Shown: piece by piece, positions 57,570 through 64,000 of the stretch | Numbering within the stretch: position 1 is the first letter of the stretch | How the letters are laid out: every line of letters begins with the position of its first letter | Assembly (NCBI GenBank): GCA_011799875.1 | Contig: CM022300.1 | Location: 230,650,903-230,714,902, forward strand | DNA from: Thinopyrum elongatum | Taxonomy: Eukaryota; Streptophyta; Magnoliopsida; Poales; Poaceae | DNA length: 64,000 bases | Reading direction: 5' to 3' | Notes under the pieces: generated by a model | Databases searched by the model: none | Told to the model about the DNA's origin: nothing | Seen by the model: the letters and a program-made list of their open reading frames with translations, nothing else | Translations under genes and position numbers: made by a program

Positions 57570-59530
57570 AGCCACCGTGTGGGTTGGCCATTTTGTGAGG
57601 CAGGTGCCACATCAGAGTCGTGAATTCGTTATTTAAAACATTACACAACCCTTTCATACATACATGTTTTGGCCACATGCAGTCGGTGGTTGTCCTACAC
57701 GACACTCACTCGCGTGTGACGCATTCTGTGGGCCCGCGAGGTCGTCGTCCATCACTTTGACCAACAGCCGGCAGAGAGGTTAATTTTACCAGCAAGGTAG
57801 AATCTTTTTTGTTTGTGTTATGGTGGGAGTATATAGTACGAGTCAAAGAGGTGGGAGGGGACTAGCATATATACTATACGTACGCGTTCGTGAACAAGTA
57901 CACCTCACTCAGTGTCGGGACTTTTCGGTTTCCGAGGCACGTGCCACATCAAAGTTGTGAATTGGCTATTCAAACATCACACAACACCTCTTTGGGCCAC
58001 ATGCATGCAGGAGGTGTTTATCCTAGGACACTGACGTCTGACGCTTCCATCTGTGGGCCCGTGAGGTCATCGTCGATGCATGCATCACTTTGACCTACAT
58101 TGGGAGAGGTTAATTAATTTCACCATCAAGGAGGATTCTTTTTGGGTTGTATTATGGTAGGAGCATATAGTATGTGTTGAAGAGGGGGAAGGGGACCATC
58201 ATATGTAGTACGCTTCATGAACCTCACTCTGTATGGGGACTTTACGGTTTTCTAGGCGTGTGCCATATCAAAGTTGTGCATTTTGGGTATTCAACATATG
58301 TTTGGCCCACATGCAAAGCGATGGTGGTTGTCCTCTCGCACCCACTCACGCGGTTATCAGCGATATCGATGCTTTCCATCTGTGGGCCCACTTGTTCTAT
58401 CACTACTTTGCCTGACAATGAGAGAGGTTAATTTGACTTAGGAGGGGATTATTTTTTTGTTTGTAATACGGTATATATATAGGTCATGCTCTGGGATGAC
58501 ATGATACAGTTTGAGCACACACATGCATGTGTACGCATGAATCCCTCCCATCGAGTCGAAGTGGCTAGTACCACGACACGTCATGAACCGATCTCGCTCT
58601 GTGTGGGGACTGTACGATTTTCGACGCACGCGCCACATCAATGTTGTGAATGGTATTCAAACATGCATGCACGCATCACCTCCATACATATGCATGTAGT
58701 GGTTTTCTTCGAACGGTACACTCCCTTGCGTGGTTATCGGCGACAAGCCTATATATTCGTGGGCCCGCGTGGACATCCATGATCACCTTGACTGACAACA
58801 AGATAGGTTACCATGGCAGATTCTTCCTTTGGTTCGTGTTATCGTAGCATAGGTCATGGTGAGATTCACACCTAATTAAGTTTAAGCACATACTATGCAC
58901 GCATGCATGCATGAATCCCCGGCATCGGCTTGAAGTGTGGTGTGACATACATATGCATCATCAACTAACCCTCGCTCCGGGTGGGGATTTCTGGTTCGAA
59001 AGCACGGTGCCACATCAAAGTTGTTCCATTGTGTATTCAAACATCAACACCTCTCCATACATATGTTTGGGCCACACGCAGGCAGTGGTTGTCTTCGGGG
59101 ACTAGCTACTTGCGTGATTATTGGCGAGCTAGCCCATCTCTGGGGTCGCATGGACGGCCATCACTTTGACCAACAACAAGAGAGAGGTTGTATGACCAAG
59201 GTGGATTATTCTTGGTCCGTTTTATGATACATCTTGGTGAGATGCCCTCTTCGGCCGGCCAACTAAATGTGTGTGTGTGCGCGTGCGCGCGCGCGTGTGT
59301 GTGTGATTGGGGGGGGACTGCTACTTCGCACTTTGCTAGGTGAACCTCCATGGGGGGGGGCATGCGTTCATAGCTTAGGATTCCCCTCCCGCCGACACGA
59401 GGGGGGCAAGCAATATCGTGCGCTTTGTGAGATAGGTGCCACATCGAAGTTGCATTTGGTATTTGAACATCAAACCACCCATTTCATACATATATTTGGT
59501 CCACATGCAAGTGTGTTCGTGTTCTAACCC
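57570..59530 (+). repeat. Diverged tandem repeat, six units of 0.32-0.43 kb
   Basis: GTGCCACATCAAAGTTGTGAA or a variant occurs at 57604, 57941, 58259, 58629, 59007 and 59436. Each unit goes on with TTCAAACATCA, a TTGGGCCACATGCA block, GGTGGTTGTCCT, TGTGGGCCCGCGAGGTC, CACTTTGACCAACA and GAGAGGTTAAT. The units differ by many substitutions and small indels. No protein is shared between units. Confidence 0.75.
59269..59304. repeat. Alternating purine-pyrimidine tract (TG/CG)n
   Basis: About 36 bp of TGTGTG, GCGCGTGCGCGCGCG and TGTGTG. Such tracts can form Z-DNA in vitro. Confidence 0.7.
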
Positions 59531-59539
59531 TTTCCCGCA

Positions 59540-59890
59540 TAATTTTCGCCAAATTTATGAACATTAGACAAGTCGGATGACGCAACAGACACGGTTCACT
59601 CACACTAACCGTGTGCCACGCCGGTGCCCCTGTCACGCACATCCGCACAGTACATTGGGCTCAACAAGGCTTCCCCTCTCAAAAATATCTACCCACCTGC
59701 AGGTTTTTTCTATTTGATAACACGCGATTATTATGTTTCGACCGTGTGTGATGTTTGTTGTTCCCGCTCCCGCCTGCATCCCTTGAAAATATCTGCCCGC
59801 CTCAAGGGTTTTTCTGTTTCATAACACACGGTTGTTATTTCCGGACCGTGTGCGATGCACCATCATCCAAATTTTCAATAGCCCCGACAT
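59540..59890. repeat. CACTA subterminal-like motif cluster
   Basis: Copies of ACACGGTT/AACCGTGTG/GACCGTGTGTGATG, with two longer direct repeats (AAAATATCTACCCACCTGCA and GAAAATATCTGCCCGCCTCA). It lies just upstream of the B3 gene. Confidence 0.55.
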
Positions 59891-60694
59891 TTCACTCCCG
59901 CGTTTGACTCCCGCGTAGTAAAATTTTCAGTAGCCGCGTCATTTCCTCAAACACACCCCCCTCCACACACACACAACAAAACCTCCTCGGGTGCGTGCGC
60001 GCACACACACACACACCTCCCCCACCACAACCGCTCCCTCGCTCGAAACACTAGCAAGGTCGCCGCCACCACCGCCGCAAGGCCTCTACTGTCAACATCT
60101 GCCGGTTTGCCCGTGCAGCTTACCCACCGATCTCCATACCCAGGCCGCCCTGAGTTTCTTAGATGATGCCTACCAAATGCCCCCTTTCCCACAGATCCCC
60201 ATCCCCATCCCCATCCCCATCCCCCACTCCAGAGCATCGCAGCCTAAGCCCGGCTACGCTTCCCATGGAGCTCGAGGAGCGACTAGCCCAAAAGAGGTGT
60301 ATCGCGTTCTCTTCGCCCGACGTCGCCGAGGTGGCCGCCAAGGAAGCTGACGACCATTACTGGCAGCAGGCACTCAATTAGCGGGCTAGAGTATGCGGGT
60401 ATGTCGTGAACGCCGGCTACGACATCGAGGTCATCGACAGCGACGGCCTGACACGGGCTATGTCACAGGTTAAGTGGCCCACCCCCAACCCCTCGGGTTC
60501 AACCGCCGTCGATCTCATCCATGGCCCCGCCGCTAATCTCCTCTGGCTCGCTGTCAAGAATTTGCCATCCTACATTGCCATTGAGCCCCTTTTGTCATTT
60601 CTGAAGGACACGTTCTGCGACTCTGGCTTGGTATCCACAGCTTCCAAGTCAGACCTCATCGACGGCGACCACGAGGAGGGCACCCTCTTTGGCT

Positions 60695-60860
60695 CTTCCA
60701 AGGGGAAAGAGCCCATCTGCTCTTCCAAGGGGAAAGAGCCCGTCTGCGACATCAGGGAGGGCACCCTACAGCCGTGCTCTTCCAAGGGGAAGGAACCCAT
60801 CTGTGACAACATGGAACGCATCCAGGGTCCGTGCTCTTCCCACGGGAACGGGCCCATCTA
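60695..60860 (+). repeat. Short coding repeat (SSKGKEP) in B3 gene exon 1
   Basis: TCTTCCAAGGGGAAAGAGCC or a close variant occurs at about 60697, 60721, 60778 and 60835. It gives SSKGKEPI/V, with the last unit diverged to SSHGNGPI. Confidence 0.85.
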
Positions 60861-60866
60861 TGACAA

Positions 60867-61620
60867 GTGAGGAAACCCATGATTTGTTTTGCCGTGCCTC
60901 TTCACAGGGGGGAACCCATGATTTGTTTTGTCGAGTCCCTTTTGTAGTGTAGTGAGAATATTTCCAGTTTTAATTGCTATATTTGGTTGTTTGCAGTATG
61001 CCTTGTTTATTTCAGTTGTTCACAATGTGATGCTCTATATGTTCAACTATTTACTGTGTAGTACATTTTCATCAATCCAGTTTTAAACATACCGATAGGA
61101 ATGCATATATTTGCTTGTTGTTAAGCCTGTTATAGCTAGCATATGCCTCTTTTAAAGTTTTTTGATTGTTCAGTTGTTTGCATTAGCATATGTCCAGTTT
61201 CAAATGTTATCTTTGGTTGTTCGTAGTATGCCTTTTTTATTCCAGTTATTCACAACGTGATGTTCTATATGTGCAAGTATAAACTGTGCAGTTCAATTTC
61301 ATCAATACCAGTTTCAACAATACCACTATGAATGACTACATTTGGTTGCTGCATCTTGTAGTTAACACGCCTTTCCATTTTTATTTAACAATAACCAGTG
61401 TACTTAGACCGGCACAATACCAGTTTGAATGACTATGTTTGCTTGTTGTTAAATGTTAGGCCTGTTGCAGTTAACACACCTTTCCACTTGTTTTGCTTTA
61501 CTAGCGTGCTTAAACCTGCACACTGAAGCCATCTTTTGGAGATTATTTTGTCTGCCATGGATATATTTGGTTGATGTTTAGCCTGTTGTGCTTAACATGC
61601 CTCTCGATGAACTTACACAG
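60867..61620 (+). other. Intron 1 of the B3 gene
   Basis: T-rich intron from GTGAGG to ACACAG. It contains diverged repeats around TTTGGTTGTT...GTATGCCTT...TTCAATTTCATCAATAC. No other gene. Confidence 0.55.
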
Positions 61621-61948
61621 GACAATTTTGGGAACGACTGCTGTTTTCCATCGAGGTTAGTTTCATCCCATGGCTTATCTATAGTCACTGTTCAGGATAT
61701 CGGTAGCTGGTACCATATAGGCCAGGGGCTGATAAGGGACTAATCGGTGAATCGGACTTTTAACTGAATATATTTGTAACCCATTTATCATTAGGTTAAA
61801 TAGGGCCATATGTAATATATCTGAGGCTACATAGCAACATGCACTGTACTTAATGTCTAAATATGCAATCCTAGGCTACATAGCAACAAGGAAGAGTGTT
61901 ACCTTAATATTCTGATGATGTCTAGATATACGTAGAAGAGCAGCAATA

Positions 61949-61950
61949 GC

Positions 61951-62038
<88 letters not shown>
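61949..62038 (+). repeat. (CAA)n microsatellite, about 30 units
   Basis: A perfect run of CAA of about 90 bp in intron 2 of the B3 gene. Confidence 0.97.
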
Positions 62039-62039
62039 C

Positions 62040-62325
62040 AGCCCTGTTTGGATACTCAACTTAGCTAGAGGTTAGAGTTAGTTTCTAGCTTATGACTAAC
62101 CCTGAACTAACTCTAGCCAAAGAGGTGTTTGGATGACAGTGTTAGATTGACAATAAATGCACTAGGAAAACTAGCTCCAATTAGCACCTCTTGGGTGGGA
62201 TAGTTTTTTTGGGTGGATTAGATGCAACTAGCTCAAACTAGCCCTCACGTTTGGATATACTTTAGGGCTATTTGAGCCCAAACTATCTCAAACTAACTCT
62301 AACCCATGGATACAGCAGCAGTTAA
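62040..62325. repeat. MITE-like sequence in intron 2
   Basis: It begins GCCCTGTTTGGATACTC and ends with AACTAACTCTAACCCATGGAT. The ends are imperfect inverted repeats (GGTTAGAGTTAGTTT against AAACTAACTCTAACC). The terminus resembles other grass MITEs with TGTTTGGATAC ends. The duplication was not resolved. Confidence 0.45.
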
Positions 62326-62355
62326 TCAACTGATAATTTGTAAAAATGCAATAAA

Positions 62356-62435
62356 CTACCTCCGGCCCATAATATATGATGTTAACTCATCTAATATGTG
62401 AGTATATTGGATGTTATAAGATATTATAAAAGAGT
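62356..62435. repeat. Stowaway fragment
   Basis: CTACCTCCGGCCCATAATAT then ATGATGTT resembles one arm of a Stowaway MITE. No second arm was found. Confidence 0.4.
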
Positions 62436-63133
62436 GTTGTACTACATCATTGTGCAATTGTTGTTTAGCTTCTAATATTAACTTGGTGCTTTTAGGTACA
62501 TATGTCATTGGTAAAGATCCACGCTTCGACCCTTTTTGCGTATGGGGCAATGAGATATCGATGAACCAGCATCAAATGAGGAAGATGATAAAGATTGTTA
62601 GTAAAATGGGTCAAAAGATGGCAATTAAACTATTTGTTTACACTTTATCCAAGACAACAGCGAACTGTAGGATGGTAAGTAAGAACTCTGCAGCCTTCTT
62701 TTTACTGCCCAAAATGAGTTGTGTTAGATGGCAATGTCTGAATCTTTTTCCTTTGCAGTGGTTACCAAAGCAGTTTACTCAAGATTACCTCTCAAACTAC
62801 ATGATTGGTGGGCATGCAAAGGTTAAAGTATTTCTACCAGAACACGATGATTATCTAGATGTTTTCATGAAGACCGTGAAGGATGGGCGGTCGGCCATCA
62901 CAAGGGGTTGGACTAGAGTCGTGCGTGCCTTCTGCATGGAGGAGGGCACAATATGGGCATTCCGCTTCACCTTGTTCAACAACCAGAATGTATTTCGCCT
63001 CTTTCTTTACCGTCTTTAATAGTACAAGTATACAACTGTGGTTCATCATTCTTTATTTGGTGCTTATGTAATTCTTGAACATATGTACCTATGAATCGAA
63101 TAATGCATTGGTTGTTTGAACCTGATGGATATG

Positions 63134-63139
63134 AATAAA
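63134..63139 (+). promoter_or_regulatory. Possible polyadenylation signal of the B3 gene
   Basis: AATAAA about 115 bp after the stop codon at 63019, in T/A-rich DNA. Motif only. Confidence 0.35.
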
Positions 63140-63214
63140 GCTATAGCATACTTTCAAATTCAAATCCGGTACAATTTGAAATAGCAGCAATTAAATTACG
63201 GTGAAATTACGCTC

Positions 63215-63860
63215 TGCAGGTCGTTACAGCGCACACGGTCGGTAAAACACAAATGTTTGTGATATACACCATAATCCGACATGGTTCACAGAGAGGAAAC
63301 GTATGCAAGCATGCACATAGTTGCCATTTGCAAAGCGTGTGCGATGTCAGACAATATCACAAACGGTGCGGGCAAACTAACCGTTTGTCATAGTTGCCTT
63401 ATCGTACACAATTTGCAACCATGAACTGTTTCTGATGTGGTACGCATCATAAACGTTGCACCACAGAATAGCGTGTGCGATAGTTGTCATGTACGGCGAT
63501 GTTACGATGGTCCGATATTTCGTAATCCTATCCGACACTCGTACGACGATTAGCCAATCTTCTTAATTAGTTATCACATACAATTCGGGAAAAGTGAATG
63601 TGTGTGATTGTCTGCTTATCATACATGTTCTATAATCCTGAAACGTTTGTGATGGGCCATGCATCATAAACGTAGCACCATAAAATACCGACTACGATGG
63701 CAATGCGAGCACAAACGAGTTGCAAGGATGCAACATTTGGGTGGCTCCCTATCCCCGACGGTTTTTGGGTCATGTGGGAAGGACCCCCCCCCCTATCGCA
63801 GTCACTCACTTGGTGATGGTTCCAAATGCAGTCGCGGAAAGGGGTTAAAAACCGTTTGTA
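63215..63860. repeat. Right subterminal region of the inner CACTA
   Basis: Many copies of GCGTGTGCGAT, CACAAACGGT, AACCGTTTGTCAT and ACGTTTGTGATG in both orientations, ending at the right terminus. The motifs match those at the left end. Confidence 0.7.
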
Positions 63861-63881
63861 TAGCACCTCGATGTATCAGTG
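63861..63881 (-). repeat. Right terminal inverted repeat of inner CACTA (diverged)
   Basis: The reverse complement starts CACTGATACATCGAGGTGCT. It matches the left terminus at 13 of 21 bases, including CACT and GTGCTA/GCTGCTA. Confidence 0.6.
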
Positions 63882-64000
63882 ATATGACACCACGATAAGT
63901 TTCATGAAGCCGGGCATGAATTTCAACTTAGTTTTGAAAAAAAAACACAGTCTATTGGTGTCCATATGACACCACGATAAGTTTCATGAATTTCAACTTA
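63882..64000. repeat. Right target duplication and flanking short tandem repeat
   Basis: ATA at 63882-63884, then TGACACCACGATAAGTTTCA, TGAAGCCGGGCA and GAATTTCAACTTAGTTTTG. The unit restarts at 63951 with TCTATTGGTGTCCATATGAC. The left flank at 49505-49540 has the same AGAAGCCGGGCA...AGTCTATTGGTGTCCATA order, so the flanks belong to one short tandem array. Confidence 0.7.

Larger units (their letters stand above)
60265..63019 (+). pseudogene. Four-exon B3-domain gene with one premature TAG
   Basis: Exons 60265-60866, 61621-61655, 62496-62674 and 62759-63019, all with GT-AG borders and matching phases. The start is probably ATG at 60265 (MELEERLAQKRC); an ATG at 60163 is in the same frame. 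The only lesion is TAG at 60379-60381. Exon 1 carries five repeats of SSKGKEPIC or a variant. Exons 3-4 encode a B3-like domain (WLPKQFTQDYLSNY, KVKVFLPEHDD, SAITRGWTRVVRAFCMEEGT, RLFLYRL), a plant DNA-binding fold. An AATAAA lies at 63134-63139. The function is unknown; REM-like by eye. It sits next to the right end of the inner CACTA and reads towards that end. Confidence 0.65.
49541..63881. mobile_element. Inner CACTA element with multi-gene cargo (14,341 bp)
   Basis: The left terminus CACTACTGCAGGATGCTGC at 49541 is nearly identical to that at 44509. The right terminus (reverse complement CACTGATACATCGAGGTGCTA at 63881) matches 13 of the first 21 bases. The 3-bp duplication is ATA. Joining the flanks without the element gives an unbroken match to 63951-63990. 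Subterminal motifs line both ends (49600-50060 and 59540-59880, 63215-63860). The cargo is an exonuclease-like gene, B3-F-box exons and an XS-type zinc-finger gene on the minus strand, and a B3 gene on the plus strand. No Tnp2 gene is present, so it would need a transposase from elsewhere. Confidence 0.75.

Noticed and set aside
60940..60958. TTTTGTAGTGTAGTG as a right CACTA terminus
   Set aside because: It lies in intron 1 of the B3 gene, well inside the better-supported element, and lacks a matching left end and duplication.
1..64000. CRISPR arrays, bacterial operons, prophage or plasmid features
   Set aside because: No spacer-repeat pattern or prokaryotic gene organisation; splice sites and transposons show a plant nuclear genome.

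Overview
The window is repeat-dense plant DNA, almost certainly intergenic DNA of a large grass genome of the Triticeae (wheat, Aegilops, rye or barley type). The reasons are a BARE-1/Angela-like Copia element, a CACTA end that I recognise as the Triticeae Jorge type, a second CACTA family with GTGTGCGAT/CACGGTT subterminal motifs, Stowaway-type MITEs and GT-AG spliced plant genes. I see no intact single-copy host gene. Family names come from recognition of sequence and were not checked against a database.

Layout. 1-2451: an LTR-like block in minus orientation, running off the left edge. 2452-10559: a decayed Copia element on the minus strand with both LTRs; the left LTR is cut exactly where the 1-2451 block begins. 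10560-15025 and 19091-21244: two direct copies of a long LTR-like repeat (about 4.5 kb and 2.15 kb) that bracket a decayed CACTA Tnp2 transposase gene (15366-18887, minus). 21245-24017: a Gypsy gag-protease-RT stub on the plus strand, broken by a LINE (24018 to about 30022, minus) whose ORF2 is open over 1227 codons and whose ORF1 is one frame with two TAG stops. About 30022-37860: the left part of a Jorge-like CACTA with GGCCCA-rich subterminal DNA and a minus-strand gene with multiplied exons. 38354-40720: a 1.1-kb tandem repeat. 40720-44300: CT/AC-rich DNA and a diverged repeat array built on the motif TGAACTGCACAAA.

44509-64000 is the most informative part. Two related CACTA elements are nested. 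The inner one (49541-63881, 14,341 bp) has a 3-bp duplication (ATA); removing the element restores a target sequence that is also present intact at 63951-63990. The outer one starts at 44509 and should continue past the right edge. Both carry the same cargo in the same order and orientation: a WRN-type 3'-5' exonuclease-like gene followed by an F-box/LRR gene. In the inner copy, exons of a B3-domain gene lie directly upstream of the F-box exon, and their splice phases join in frame, which suggests an ancestral B3-F-box fusion. The inner element also holds a two-exon XS-type zinc-finger gene (minus) and a four-exon B3 gene (plus). It has no transposase gene of its own.

Nearly every cargo gene is open except for one or a few premature stops, mostly TAG, or single-base indels. 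The lesions differ between paralogues. This fits captured genes carried for a long time inside methylated, silenced elements; CAG-to-TAG change by deamination is an inference. Most regulatory calls (TATA boxes, splice sites, polyadenylation signal) are motif readings only.
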